Positions 1-14,300 of a stretch of 64,000 nucleotides of DNA are shown here, piece after piece. A program made the translations under genes and the position numbers. Under the pieces are notes generated by a model. That model was not told the DNA's origin. It was given only the letters and a program-made list of their open reading frames with translations, and did no database searches. Position 1 is the first letter of the stretch. Each line of letters starts with the position of its first letter. This DNA is from Mesaphorura yosii (lineage: Eukaryota; Arthropoda; Collembola; Poduromorpha; Tullbergiidae), in the NCBI GenBank assembly GCA_009869945.1, contig WIXG01000051.1:62001-126000 (forward strand), given 5' to 3'.

Positions 1-2383
1 TATCATAAGAAGACGCGCCGGCGAGGTTACATTATTGTGACTTGACTTGGGAGTCTTCATCTTTCTAATGTACAATAATTTTTTCCGTGGACATCCTACT
101 GTGAGGAGAGTAGAATATAATTTCATTATAAATATTATTATAAAAACATGTTTTTTCTCTGCATCATCGCATCACATCGTAGCGCAATGGGCAAGCGACT
201 CAGTACAGCGTTCAGCGTCAGCATTGCAGTGAAGAGAAGAGCATCAATATCTTATTTGATTAAATTCTTTTAATATTCTCATCATTCATCCGACCATTCT
301 TCGACTCCTTGCCTGCAAACTGTGCAAAATGACAGTAATCGTAAAATAACAAAGTACAAGTTTACCAATAACATCAAAATTTGCAAAATCTTCAGCCTTA
401 AAAAGAAATAATAAAAGCGCCTTATTCAAGCATTGTGGTTTCGTTCACGTCTCAATTTCATAAATCTTATGATGCAAGTGTTCATCGCGCACGGGTTGGC
501 AAATCCTTTTGATAGTATCAATTAAATCATAATCGTTTGGGTTTTCTATGATCGGTGAAGCGAGTTCATCAAGCGATATGTTCATGCGCTTGACTTAACT
601 GTAGTCCTAGCTGTCCACCTGACCTATGCGTACTTGAACGGCTCGTTAAATTTAAGATTCACAGTAGGACGTTCGCAGATCATTTTTACCAAGTTATAAT
701 CTGGAGACTGTGCGACCAGGCAGGGCTGCGTGATGTTTATTGTAGGGGACGTGCCGCTTGTTATGCTGCCGAAAACACTTTAGTCGAAGTGGCCTGAAGG
801 TTCGTTTGTTACTGCACTTGTACCTTCTACGTGTACCTGTTAATAAAAAGTGGTGAGAGATATTTTAAATTATATTATAAATGAGTCTATGAAGTGAAGA
901 TGCGTGCTTGGGCATTTGGGTCGAAAGCAGGATTAAATTATTAAAGTCATGGAAGCAAAAAACAATTGATCTTGAAGCGAATGTGAATGAGGGAAGCCGG
1001 CGCAGCTTCTTCTGTCTTGTCGCCGCTTTTTTAAGTAACCGCATTAGAATTGAAGAAGCACAGGTTCATCAAACGAATGCAACCCCTTCCAGAGCTAGGT
1101 TGAGCCGGAACTGACTTTTTGAAATGAAATGATTATGCTTACAAGTTAATCGCATACGGTGGTGATTTCTGTGGTGGTGGAGGGCATGATAATGGGCTAC
1201 ATGCTATGGAGAATCAAAAATAAACGTTCACGCATCGTTTTGTTGTGATGTGCAAGAAATCATTTGAATCATTGTGCTACTTGAAAGGAGACGCTCACAT
1301 TCACTGAGAGCAAGGCGATTAATCAGAATGAAGGAGCCAGTACGAGTACGGTTCGTATTGATGAATTCTTTATTTCTGTGGGTTGCTGAGCCAAAGTTAT
1401 TTGAAAGCGTCAATAAATACGCCGTAATTGTGGTGTAACGTAATTTTTATGAATTATTATGAGAAACCAGTCTCACGAGTTATTGGCTGCTAACCCAGCG
1501 TTCGACTCTTTGAAAAACATCACAATAAGGTTAAAATTTAACGATTTAATGCAATTGGCATGTTTTGCCTTTTACTCAACAGTTTTATGGTATTGTCGTT
1601 GCGGCAGTTTGTCCAAATCTGTAAATTAATACGTTCATCGCAATAAGATGAAATTAGCCGGTTAAGATCCTGTCCACCGAAGTTCATACGAAGAAGAGAC
1701 GAAATGGCTCTACTTGTGTTGGAAGGTTGTTAACTGGTGAATGAAGTCTATATCTCAGAGCCTTGCCTGAGACTCATCGTCATATTTCTCGTCATTGCTA
1801 CTAATTAAGACGTTGGGCTTGAACAATATACTTCGACACTTTTCGTCGCACAATCGTCGAAGCAATATTTACATTATTCAAGCACTTTTTGTATTTCCGT
1901 ATGATATTTAACAAAGTTCGTCTTTGTCTATTGATGAATTTTGCTTTTTTACACACAATTTGTCTACTTTATATTGTTGTGTCAGTTAGCAAGGAAGAAA
2001 GCCTTGAAAAATTAATACCGTATTAACTTAATGCGTATTAAGAACATTGTGGTGGAATATTTTAATGAAAAAAGATGAAAGATGCAAAAGTACTCTTTAT
2101 TATAGTCTGCCAAGAACAATAGGCGAAGAATACTTGTCACTCTTTTGTCTTTCCCTTGTTCAAGCATTCTTCAATAAGCAGCAGCATAAAGCATGAATGT
2201 TAACGCAATGCCGAGTTAAGCTTAGCGGCACAAAAACTCATCCTTAATCTTAACCTTCTTTTTCTCACTGCGATGAAGCACTTTGTACTTGAGACGAAGA
2301 TGAGAAACGATAATGATTGAAGTATCTATCGACAATTTTTTATGCGCTTCAAGGGGAAGGCTGAGATTAATTGACTTTCCTTC
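1..2383. other. non-coding, upstream of dys
   Basis: No open frame here has the look of a coding exon: the short frames lack family resemblance and do not combine in phase through good splice signals. AT-rich sequence with no clear repeat or RNA gene. It is probably 5' flank or upstream regulatory DNA of the dysfusion gene. Confidence 0.5.
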
Positions 2384-2392
2384 TATATAAAA
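2384..2392 (+). promoter_or_regulatory. dys: TATA box, candidate dys core promoter
   Basis: TATATAAAA is followed by a TCAG initiator-like site at 2417-2420, about 33-35 nt downstream, which is near the usual arthropod TATA-to-start spacing. A candidate first coding exon begins at 2437. The motif is seen directly; assignment to dysfusion is inferred from position and from the matching reading phase of the following exon. Chance TATA matches are common in AT-rich DNA. Confidence 0.3.
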
Positions 2393-2436
2393 CTTAGCAT
2401 CGACGATCCAAGCGAGTCAGCCAGTATCTCTGAATA

Positions 2437-2468
2437 ATGATGATGGTTGACGGCTCCAACTTCAGTGC
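2437..2468 (+). CDS. dys: candidate first coding exon of dysfusion
   Basis: A run of three ATG codons at 2437-2445 starts a frame reading MMMVDGSNFS and then two bases (GC) before a GTAATT donor at 2469. It leaves phase 2, exactly what the bHLH exon at 5193 needs (GC + C gives Ala, then Ser-Phe-Asp). A TATA box lies 45 bp upstream. No family similarity is expected in so short a leader, so this is inference from phase and context. Other 5' exons are possible. Confidence 0.3.
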
Positions 2469-5192
2469 GTAATTTGTAATATTGACTGTTTAGCCATGCC
2501 ATTTAGTGGTGCAACAATTTGCGTCGTCGCGTCTTCTCTTCATAATGGCTCGCTTGGTCGGGCAGCAATCAGTCAAAATTCAGGAAGAATCCTTCGCAGA
2601 GATTGCTTTGCTTGATGGAGACCGCACAGATAAGACAGGCCGCTCGTGTAAATAATGTAAAATATACAAATAAAGCGGCACAGACTGAAATAGAGAAGCC
2701 GCCACTGCAATACACAAGCCGCACCGTGTTTGTATTTATATTTACACAATGTGATGCGGTAGTCGAAAGAATTGGATTCCTCAACAATGCAGACAAACCA
2801 AACCAAAGCATCCGATAGCAAATGAACTTAATGTTGACTGCGCCGCGGCTGCGGCATTATTCAAGCTTAAAAGCTGAGTGTGGAGTATAAATAGTGAAAT
2901 TAATGCTAAATAGTGCTAAATGGAACAATAGACGCCGTCTTCGAGTTCATTCTTCTCAAGCTCATCTTGATCTTCAGACAGTGAAGTAATCTTTTTTTGT
3001 CTTCATGGAAGGCCTCCGAGCGCAAGCCACTTCTTGGCAGGTTATGAAGAATTCTTCACGCTAAACGTCAAGCCCAACATCAGCGCTCGATTTATGAATA
3101 TTGCTTCGCATGTTAAATGCCTGCCTGGTCTGACACATTTACTCACACGCCATTGAAAATCTTCAATAGATTTTGGCCACAAAGTTCTGACTTAAAGGTC
3201 CATTTTGGTGATTTTTTCTGGTTTTGCCTTCAACAAGGGTCTTCCTTTCCTGAGCTTCACTATAAGTAGCCAAACCCTGACTTTTATTGTTATTATCAAT
3301 TGTCTCGAGTTTGGTACACGACCTTCTTACGATCTCCTCGTTCTTGCGGTTATGGCATGGTTTTAAATTTCAGAACTTTACGTTGCCGGTTGGAAGCAAA
3401 ACTTCATCTCACTTTCTCATTTTTTGAGACTTGACGTGTGTGTCATTTCCCATCATAATATGTTCATGTGAGTTTTTACGAGCCGTGTGCAGTGCGCACT
3501 CGAGATAATTCCGTGTTCATGGTAGCCTTTGACACATGAAGCTGGGATGCTTGTATTTTTGCTTTTTGCAACTAGAATCTCGTGTCTTATAATTATTACT
3601 TTTCATGGTTAGGTTTAGAAATGGCAAAGCGCAAGCGTACTTCATGAGAATGCACGCGAATGCTTACAAGCCTCAGCTCACTTTTTAAAGTGGAGTTGCC
3701 GTTTTCTTCCCGCATGCATGGTTAAAGATTTTATGACTTCTTTTTACAACTCTTTTCCCATTCGACGTGGTCTCTAATCTCTGATAATTAGACCATAAAC
3801 CACATCCAACCAGAGAGAGAGAGCAAAGACGTGTATCTCGCTGGTGTTGACCTAGACCTCCCAATGTCTTATTGTCCCATAAATGAGTGAATACAAGATT
3901 TGAGTTTAATTTACGCGTGGTTTAAGGAATTGTGAAACAAAAGGATTTAAATGAACTCAGCACAATCAGGAATAGAGCAGAAGCAGGCGAGTGGTTAGGC
4001 TAGGTGAGAGCGAGACAGTCCAACAATGGGAATCTGGCGTAATTCAAGCCATCGTAAAATTTGTCAGTCAAAGCCCTCAGCCTTGAGCCAACCAGCAAAT
4101 CAGACAAAGAGAATATCAGTAGTTCACATTTTCAATTTGTTTCGGTGCAGATTTGTATAGCCGACTTAAATATTGTCCTATTGTTGTGATTGAATAGTCC
4201 TCCACTTCACCGTAGTGCAGCAAAGAATAAAACAAAAGCGTCAAAGGGTGCCAGAATTCTGTATTGGAATAATTACAAATTAATTTCTTAATATTTTCTC
4301 AGCATGTCGAATAATAATCCAATTTGGAGATGAATAATTATTGCATACCACGGCACGGACAATAATGATGCTGGCTGCAGGTTTTTGATGGATTCTGAAA
4401 AGTGAAAAGAAATCACAGGCTTCATATAATTAGTGATGAAGGCAATGTAACAGCATATAGAAATAGAATAGCATGAGCGTATGCGATACAGTTCAGAAGG
4501 AACGCTCTCCAATTATCTGTGGCTATGAATACGATGAAAGTCTCAGTCGAGTCGAAATTATATGAATTCTTGTGAGATTGGAATTTGAATCAAAGGCGCA
4601 TTCTTAACTATTTATTAAAACTACGAATCAGCATATTAGCTGCGTTGAAACCAGATTGATTATTACTTCACCATGCCCACATCGAAGTAGGCCCAGACGT
4701 AGCGTACTTCACGGTTGGAGTCTTTATTACGGCGTATTGCATGGACAAGTACGAGCATTATTATAATTCCTTGGCGTCGGTGTCGAATAAGTCTACGAGA
4801 AGGGTCCTTACCTTTAACTTCAAAGTCAGGTCTTTGCGTTGCATTGCTCGACTCGACTGAGCTGCGCGTATGGCGATGGCGACTATTATCGTCATCGTCA
4901 GAATTTCGTAAGACATAAGTATAGCCTGGCATGCTTATTAGTTTGGAATTAGTACTACACATATACATGTACGTACGCGCAGTAATGGACCTCATTGTTG
5001 CGGAGTAATTGTGAAAAATAGGTTAGTCTTATTACCACAGATTTAAATATGAAAGACCTCACTCCATATAATTTACAAGGCACGCACGCATGCATGGCCA
5101 AATTAAACCAAATTTCGTGCCTGGTTTTCATGAAACCAGATTTTGGAAACTTGCATTTTTTAGAAATGTTCTTTCTTTCTCGTTTTGTGCAG
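2469..5192 (+). other. probable first intron of dys
   Basis: If the candidate first exon is right, this is a 2.7 kb intron ending in a pyrimidine-rich tract and GTGCAG. I see no coding exon, RNA gene or transposon in it. The overlapping small frames on both strands at about 4.66-5.2 kb look fortuitous. Confidence 0.35.
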
Positions 5193-5377
5193 CAGCTTCG
5201 ACGCGAATAAATCAACCAAGGGAGCCAGCAAGCTGCGGCGAGACCTGATCAATGGGGAAATTGCGAATCTTCGTGACCTCTTACCTTTACCATCATCAAC
5301 ACGCCAGCGATTGTCACAGCTCCAACTCATGGCACTTGTCTGCGTCTACGTGCGGAAGGCGAATTACTTTCAGCAAG
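5193..5377 (+). CDS. dys: dys exon: basic helix-loop-helix domain
   Basis: Encodes [16 protein letters not shown], then a helix-loop-helix with [19 protein letters not shown] and ending [11 protein letters not shown]. It matches the NPAS4/dysfusion bHLH (human: STKGASKARRDQ...). The acceptor is a NAGNAG tandem (CAGCAG at 5190-5195): starting at 5193 or 5196 adds or drops one Ser codon without changing frame. The donor is GTAAGT at 5378, leaving phase 1. Its first base completes a codon from an upstream exon that must end in phase 2. Confidence 0.93.
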
Positions 5378-8300
5378 GTAAGTCAAATCGAATTGCTTGA
5401 CAGTTTTCAGACGCCGAGCTCAGAAATTAGCGCAGGTCCAGCCCGTAATCATTCTCATCGTCCAGTCGCGCGGTTGTGCCGTACTAAATTTCACTTTCAA
5501 CGTGGTTCATCTCTGCCATCAGTCTTCCCGTCCCAAGGAGCCACAACTAGTACATACTGTACACAATGAGCATACACTTGACTTGAGCAGTTTGTATAGG
5601 CAAAAAATACGAATCCCATTGTTTTGGTTGTAATTCATTGTCAGAGGGTCTGAAAAGTTACTACAATGCACGGCTCGTAAAGTATTGTACATTTTAATAG
5701 ATCTTATTATTCAACGACTGCACAAGTGCAGTATCCCTCATGAATCTTTTTCTTGCGCTGTCCAGTTTACTCAAGGTAAAGAAATAAAAAATGTAATGAT
5801 GTGTAAGAAGAAAAGGAATCTTCTTGCCAGCTCGATACTACAAGAATTACACGTTAGGTTAGCATTATTCCCCATAGTGCATAGTATTTCAGACACCTTA
5901 AGCCTTCAGACTGCTGGAGTAGTGAATAAAATCCGGTTTCCCTCAAATAAACTTTTATTTTATCTCATCACAATTATTTGTAGTATTTTACGTTTACGTT
6001 TTTTATGATTATTCTTGTCTGGTTTGTGGAAACAATCAAACAATTGACTTTCATGAAAGGAACAGAGATTTCCTTTATAATAAATTCGAATTCGTCCAGC
6101 GCGCAGAATCTCGTAAGTTACGATCCGAGGACAGACACAGGCTAAGGCTAAGAGCTGACAGTCAATGGAAGAATTGCACATGGCATGATAATTCCATGTG
6201 CAGGGGCCTATCACATTTTCAAGGAAGCTACCATATCGTTTTTATTAGATCCACCCACACGTTGAATGATTGACAATAAAATGAAATGAATGGCCAGAGT
6301 CGAACAATGGCAAATAAAATGACAATTAAGAGATTTTAAGACACCAGCTGCTAATTGAATAAATAAATTTGTGAGTGGGGAATCAAGTTGATATTGAACG
6401 ACAGAGTTGCAGGGCAGACTGAAAAAGAGGATTCACATTCACAGGGACACTGCATATTGTAGTTGTAGCCCACCAAGAAATAAGCGAAGTAAGAAAGAAC
6501 GATTTATTGACGAAAACAGACAGCATCACAATGGAGGTGGTCGGTGAAGATATCATAACAAGGAACAAAGATTTATAATTAGATCTTTTGAACAGCGAAC
6601 AGCTTTTCCTGGATATAAAACAAAGGCTCCAATTCTTCAGACTGGACATGACCAGTAAATATTTCATGAGGCGGAGTTCAGTTACACTTTCCCACGCTGC
6701 TGCAAGATGTTACCAATAATTCCCAAATCCCTTCACTGAAGCCGCAAATAGCTTCGGATTCACACAGAATCTATTCGCTTCAGTGATGTCAACTAAACTA
6801 TTATCTATGATTGTCGACCCATCTCCCAGTCAGTATGACTCACATCACAATTACACTGTTGTTGATATGAAAGAGCATCCTTAAACGGTCTTGCAATGTC
6901 ATACTCCTGTCATTTCTGCAAGTTATCATCGCTATAATGAAATCAACGATAAAATCTCGACATGGACAATATTACGCCACGCCATTAACAAAGCCTAGCT
7001 CAAATCACCCAGCTTCACTCGTATCCTCATTCCTCATGCCTCTGCTCTGCCTGTCAGGCGAGTAATGAAGTGAATGATATCTTTATAATTACACACTACG
7101 GTTACGAGTGACCATGGAATGTCAAGCGGCAGGTTCAAGTGCGATGATATAAGTTGCAAGACTACAGACGCTTCCTCGTAAGCATTCATAAGGCTCATGC
7201 GGCTGCCTTGACAGATTTGAGATTTCATCCCGGAACTGAAAGATTCATCTCAACGCGCTTCTTGACTTTTGATTGATTTAAAATTACGGCTGCAATATTG
7301 CTCGACAAGACTGTACTTCACAGCTTGAATACGGATTTACAATGAGAATCGCGAAGACAATACGACGTTTAATAGCTTAATGACAAAATCATATAAATTT
7401 AGCAGCACAGTAATAAAGAATCATTGGTCAGCAAATAATGCCGTGAATCTGCATGAATAATGGCGGTGGACGACGGGCGACGTAGCCTGAGCGTTATGTC
7501 TAATAGCGTACAACGTCTTAATGCCACATTCTTCGCCGATCATGATCATTACCAACACAATTACAAAATCATCATCGTCATTCATGTACTTGTTAAAAGC
7601 TATCTGTTGTTTCATTCTTCCATTCTTTCACTCACGGCTCGCTCTCGCTCTTCAGTCTTAAGCCTTTGCCGTTTGCGAATAAGCCGCGGAATACGCTGCT
7701 ATTGCTATTTCAAGGTTATAGTTTACCAATATTGGCATTGTGCACTTTGCTGCCAAGGCGCATTGAGAACTCGGACGTTGGACGCATCAGTCTGATTTCT
7801 GGGTAGAATTAGGAATTTTATACGGAATAAAGTGAATTATAGGATGAAAAAAGAAGTCAGACCACCGTCGTACAAAATTTAACAAAAACTTGGAGGGAGT
7901 TGCGATGGCGATGAAGGTACAATTTATTCACTCAAAACTGCCAAGCTTTATTACGTTAACGTTACAGCAAGAGTAAAGATGATGTAATGCGAAAGCGAAT
8001 GAAGCTTGACTAAACTGGCCGATTGCGACGTCTGTATCTTGAACAACTTGTTCCCATATACTGCTCTTGTGTTTGGACCCAACTTGAATCTACTCTGCGT
8101 CGGTGACCGCCGTCGACGAAGTTCCTGAATTCATACTGTACATTTTATGATTGTATTCACTCATCTTCATCTTCCTCCTCATCTTCATCACTGCTGTCTT
8201 TACCTTGAGTGCCTTGAGACTTCACCACAAAAGTGCCACATCCACGTTGGTGGACAGCATGGTCATTACAATAAATATGTTTGCAGATAAGTGCTTTAAA

Positions 8301-11300
8301 AATCACACTAATAGGAAAAAAATTAATTTAATGCATCTTCTTCCTTTTCTTGTCTTCGTCTCAAAGTTACACACTCAATTACCATACAGCACCGCAATGC
8401 AACACAACCTCATGATTGAACTGAGCCCACAAAGCACAGCGAACAAACAAGATAGATGAGAACGAGTCTCATTGTTGTTGGTCCACGTCCACTCCACGGC
8501 GGACTCGTAGTCGAATTACCAGTTCTCCATATCAAATTTACGATGAGAAACCAGTATCGCACCAGCTCGGCATACTCGATGAACGATTATCACCACACAC
8601 GGCCTCAAATATGTGAAACGGGCGTCGTCTTTTACTGCAGCGAGTGATTTTTGGAACTTTATGCACTGGCCAAGACAAAAAAGTCAAAATAATAAATTAA
8701 AATGCGAAGAAATTATAATTTATATGCAAATATTACTATTATTACCATCCCGCTCTAAACTCGACCAGTTTGCTTGACTTTTGCTCCATAAAGTCAAAGG
8801 CTAATGGTGTAAGCGTAATGTGAGATAACGTATTAATTTTCCATATAAAGATGTACATGTACGCAAAGCCCACAAACAAGACAGATGAGAGCGATGCTTT
8901 TTTCAAGCAATTTCTTGACATTCTTTTCGAACTTTGCTTATAAAAAATCGACCCACGTGGGTGAACGTAAAGATTTGTGGTCCTCAAACCAATTTTAAGG
9001 GTTCTGTTAATTAGATGGCTGGTCGAAGAATTTATTCGATTTCAAATGGCAGAATCCATTGAGAAAGGGTTTTACTAGTCGGCTCTCCACATCGCGAACA
9101 TCGTCCAAAGTCCTTCTACCCTATCCGTACCCTGGATCTAAATGCTTCGCACTGAGCTTACGAAAAAGATTAATTTGTGTTTATCTTTTATCCCGTTGAT
9201 TTCTCATCTAACAATTACATGCTTCATGCTGAGTTAACTTTCTAATAAATGGTCAAGCGTGTCTCGTTTAACAGAGATAATCACACACATGAATAAAAAA
9301 CCTTATCGCTCGCACCGCGCACCACAATGCAATAAGTACCTTACTCATTCAATCATCAAACTTCATCATTCCATTGCGCTCTGCTGCTCGTAAACATAAT
9401 TGTACTCGTATTTATTGTATTTCATGGTGGTGTGGATGAGTTGCCATTTTCCTCGCGTGCAAATTGCACAATCGCATAATTTTGATCCATTTTGATCAAT
9501 TTCACGCCTATTACCATTATTTTCCCTTTTGTACGCTTCGCTTCCATTCTCTTGCCTCTCGCGCCAGGGCCATTTCACTCCTCGCACTTCGTACGATGAT
9601 ATGACAGGTCTGCCATTAAAATGTCTAAATTTTTGTCTCTTTCCGCTTCGTATGAATTTGAAACAAAAATATTTCATGACGAATGAAATACGTTGCAGGC
9701 GAATGCAGATTACTAATGAGCACAGAAATATAGCCTCCAGAATAGTTATTAGTGCCACCATTAACTGCCATTTCAACTGACTAGAAAAATTGAAAGTGTG
9801 GTGTGCGTAGATATTCTGCCGCTAGAAATTATGGTAATTTTCTGAAATTTGTAGGTGATTATTAAAATTGCGGTCCTCATAAGACGAGTTTACGATACGT
9901 TGTACAAATGACTCGTATCTTATCCACCGCATTATGCAGCCCCGTTTAATGTGCGCTGATTGTCAGCATTCAGTTCTAGGCTGAAACAAGTTTCATAATA
10001 AAGAACCGCTTTCTTTTACCCTTTCTGCATGAAGGCGCTGCTGTTTATGACTGAAATTTTGCAGAGTACTAATTTCACTGACCGTAATCTTAAAATTTTG
10101 TGAACAATTATACCGAGGCTTGTATGTATGTATGTATGTAATCATGACATAAAGGTGAAAGAATCTGAAGATTGCCACTTGTTTTCGACATAGGCAATAT
10201 TAAGATGCTACCCAGCTCACGGTTTTAACTGCTTCAAAGGTCAAGCAATTTATCCGCGCTCGAATTCATTTAGTAATGCAATATTTCTTTCGCTTATTTC
10301 AGTGTTCAAGCGATTCCATGAACTGGGACATCCGTACTGCACTCCCAACATCGGATTTTCGAAGGTAAGATAGTATGCTTGGTCTTGCAAAATGTAGTGA
10401 TTAATATTACAGCTTAATATTATAAATCTCTGCTTGAGAACAAAAGACAATTATCAAACCATCAAACTCGATAATTTCTCACTCACTCTTTGAAGACATC
10501 GACGTGGTTTTCAACTTAGATATTCCCGATGCTGATGGCAATCTTATTGGTTTTACACTTGCTATGTCACAATTTCATTTTTTGAGGTCTGATTAAGTTT
10601 AACCACGGTAGTAGTTGGCGTGTTAGTGCAAGGGAGGATTACGTTACACGTCAAAGTAATATTGGACTCAACTGGTAACTTTGAAATTGATGCATCAAAC
10701 GACTTATGGCTCTCCAAAAGGCAATCTTGACTGATCCCTGATGGGATTAATTTCTTACCTGTCAAATTGTCGTCGCTACCTGAATTGAAATGCCAAAGAT
10801 AGATTTGCGGGAGAGTGTTTGTGCATGCACTCGAAATTAACATATAAATTGAAATTACAAGATGTGGATACCAATTGAGAAATTCCGATTCAGTAAGCTA
10901 ACTTGCCCTGTCACGCTCATTTCTCATAAATATCTGTTGATCTTCACCATAGGAAATTACGGGCTCACAAGCGCAGTTTCGATTTCTGATCGGCTTGTTG
11001 AATCCTGGAGCATTATGCCGAGAGTGTGATTTGTTCCCTTTCGCGCACGCCAAGCAGGCTGAACTCCAGCAAACATGTAAACTTTCGTTACATGGAAATC
11101 CTTCGCTTTTTGTGTATTCTTTTGTCTTTTGGTTGAACACCTGCTCAACCTGTTTTCTGCTTGTCGCTTGTCAATTCTTTACTATTTACGTTTATCCATC
11201 AAACCCACACCCTACTTCAATACACACAGGCTCGTGGTCGTGGTCGAGCTACAAGAGATTTGAATCGAAGCGACTGTCCTGTTTTATTTGACCATAACTA

Positions 11301-14300
11301 TCACTTAACTTCGCCCATGTTCAATTTCACATAAAAGTTACAAAAGATTACAACCTTTTTATCATTATTAAAGTGCATTAAATGTATGCGCTTAGAAGTA
11401 TGACCAACGCGACGAGCTACGGCATTTTGTGATCAGTTTACTTTCAGCAGCGCAGCGGCTCGCGGATCAAGTTAATAAAAATTGGTGTATGTTCACTGGC
11501 TTCGATTAGCTTTCCACAAAATGCCGTTTTTATTGGCATAGTCTGAGATAAATGCCAAGCACACAGGCTGGCCAAAGACCTTGGAGGTTGATTCCCTTCG
11601 TACTTGGCATTCAGTGTGAACAAGTAAACATAAATTACTGCGAGCATTTCTTTGCATGTATACCGCAACGTATTTACGAGCTAGAGCGTACGCGTACTTT
11701 GCAGAATTCCAAACACAGTTGCAGAGAAGGTGGACGGAGAATGTATAAAAAGTGAATTTATTGCTGTATTTTTTGCGTTGGTAGAATCCTGTTGTAGAAC
11801 AACAGTCTGCATCCCATTCTAATATCTATTTGTCATTCGGCTGTCGCTTGCCTTCCTAATTTATGCACATGATACGCAGTAGTTGGTTAGGTATTACGAG
11901 TTAACACTTTCCTCAAATTCAATTATGCGAATCGGCCTAGGAATGTAAGCCAAAACGACCACGACCGAACAGCTGACCACGTACGCTGCTCCTGGCTTGC
12001 TCCCAGCAGCAGTGGACCACCCAACACAATGTCGCTGTCGTTGCGATACTTTGCAAGCGATTGCGGCACTCCGGGTATGAAATCATTAAATTAAACAGGC
12101 TGTAATTGGCCGAAAGGAATGCAGCGCGATAAATTACTCCTAATTAATAAGATTTGTCTCAGTAACGAGACGCAGACGACAGATCATTCACATGAAATCA
12201 TTTCAAAATGTTTAATTCCTGTGAAATTCGGCCCTTAATTAAGAAATACATCATTGGCGGTAGTTTGGGTAGTCAGATATTGAGTAGTTTATTGGACAGA
12301 TTTCCTTCAAAGAATTCGAGGATTTCTGCTGATTAGTGAAAGACACATCGGTCGTTTAAGTTCTATCCGAATGAATTATTCGTAATGAATGCCTGCCGCT
12401 TGACTTTCCAAAATTTTGGTATCGAAAACTCACCATTTACCCACAACTTCAGAGTAAAGAATGCGTGTATATTTTGCGTGAATATTCAACTGGCTTACAG
12501 GCAGCATTACGATGCGATGAAGTTAATCCAATTGTTTTACTTTACCGCAGGCTTTAAGTGGTTTCTTGATCATGATGACCCAGAACGGGAAATTGCTGTA
12601 CATCTCCGACAATGCAGCAGAATATCTTGGGCACTCGATGGTAAGTTCATTAATCCGTCGCTTCAAGAAGCAGACTTTGAATTTTCAATGAATTTGAAAA
12701 CGACATGCTCTACACTTATTGAACAGTAGCAGTTCCGGCCACAATTTGTAATAAAGACTAACGCCTGGCCGGGATGATTATTTGTGGTCATTTTCTACTT
12801 AACCATCATTCGCAATGAGTCAACGAAAACAGCAACCCAAGCTAAAAAGCAACCACACCAGAAAAATTCATTCATAAATTAGAATCTCACTGGAATAAAG
12901 TATTCAGAACTTTTTCTCGCAATGTGGAATGATTTATGGACAAAGTGAGTATCATTTATTGTGCGGACTGGAGCCCCGTCTTTTCAAAGTTTCTGATTCA
13001 TACTATAAAAGAGGCAAGACGGTAGTTTGCTGTTCTTCCGCTTCGTTCAAGAATTTTGGATTCTGGAAACAAATTGATCTCATGCACGACAAGTTAATTT
13101 GAAGACATGCACTCCACGACTACGAGCTGGTAGTTATCTCATGGTAGCATCACATTCAAACTCAATATTCATACTTACTACCTGGATGCCCATTCATAAA
13201 ATTCAGAATTAGGCAGGCATTATTTACTTAGTCGCCGTACTCCGTAGTAATTTGTACCCAACTCACTTAGTTGAAGTGATGAAAGCCCAGCATGATTTTG
13301 CGGTGTCGGTGTGGCTCTGAAATTATACCTTTCGTATCCGGTTGGCATGTTTCTGCCTTTTATTGCGTCGCAATGTAAGCAGCGTTGCCGCGCCGTATAA
13401 TGAATGATTAAAATAATCATCATATTTCCATTATAAGATTTTTCAGGATTTTTCTGATAATGAATTTAATGAATACACAACATCCCGAGCGTCTCCGTCT
13501 GGACCAAAATGCTAATAATAGCTCACCATTGGCGTCTGCAGCATCCAACATTTTAATGGTGCTCAACCCAAATGCACTTCCCTTGCTAATGCTAACAGCT
13601 AATGGTCATGATGATTTTTGAGTTTTTTGTGAATGGAATTCTACGTGAATGCCTTCAATGTGCAGTGAGTACGAGATGCCTTAGGCAAACAGACCTCGGC
13701 ATGGAGAATTTTGTTCCAGACGGAGATCGTGGACGGACTCATGAGACGATCTTGAATTCCTTTACAATTAAGATTTTCTCAGCCTTCAAAAGTCAACCGA
13801 AAAATGCTTTGCAATTTTGTGTAAATAAGACAGGAAATACGGGCTCATCGCGTAGCATACAATGATCGCAACCTTCATTCTCATTCTCTCTAATCTGGCA
13901 AGCAATTATTCTTCCCATTCCCATTTCATTCTCATTCGACAGCGAGCATCATTCTTCTTAATCACCCTGCGCATGTTGTTTTAAAATATTATTCTTTGCA
14001 GTCATTGTTGTGCCATTGCGATTGCGCGTTGTGAAAGAAGTTACTCAAATCTTCCCATTAGGAAATTAATACGCTATTGATTACATTGTGTTTGAGTACA
14101 ATTATGCCAATCATTTTGTACACGTACGAAAGGAAAACAATAGTCATCTTCATCTTAGACTCAGGCCAGATCAGGAATTGTACTATTATTTAGACAACGA
14201 AGTATCAAACAGCCAGTGCAGAATAGCACAGATTTGTGGTTTGAAAGGGTTAAAGTAAAACACCACGGACCAGCTCCAACAACCTGCTGAGTCATTTGAC

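Noticed and set aside
4663-5215. Overlapping frames on both strands before the bHLH exon
   Set aside because: Low-complexity translations (Arg/Ser/Asp runs) with no start, splice or family support.
9366-9776. 136-codon minus-strand frame in a dys intron
   Set aside because: No ATG-context, domain or splice support, and overlapped by an equally long plus-strand frame.
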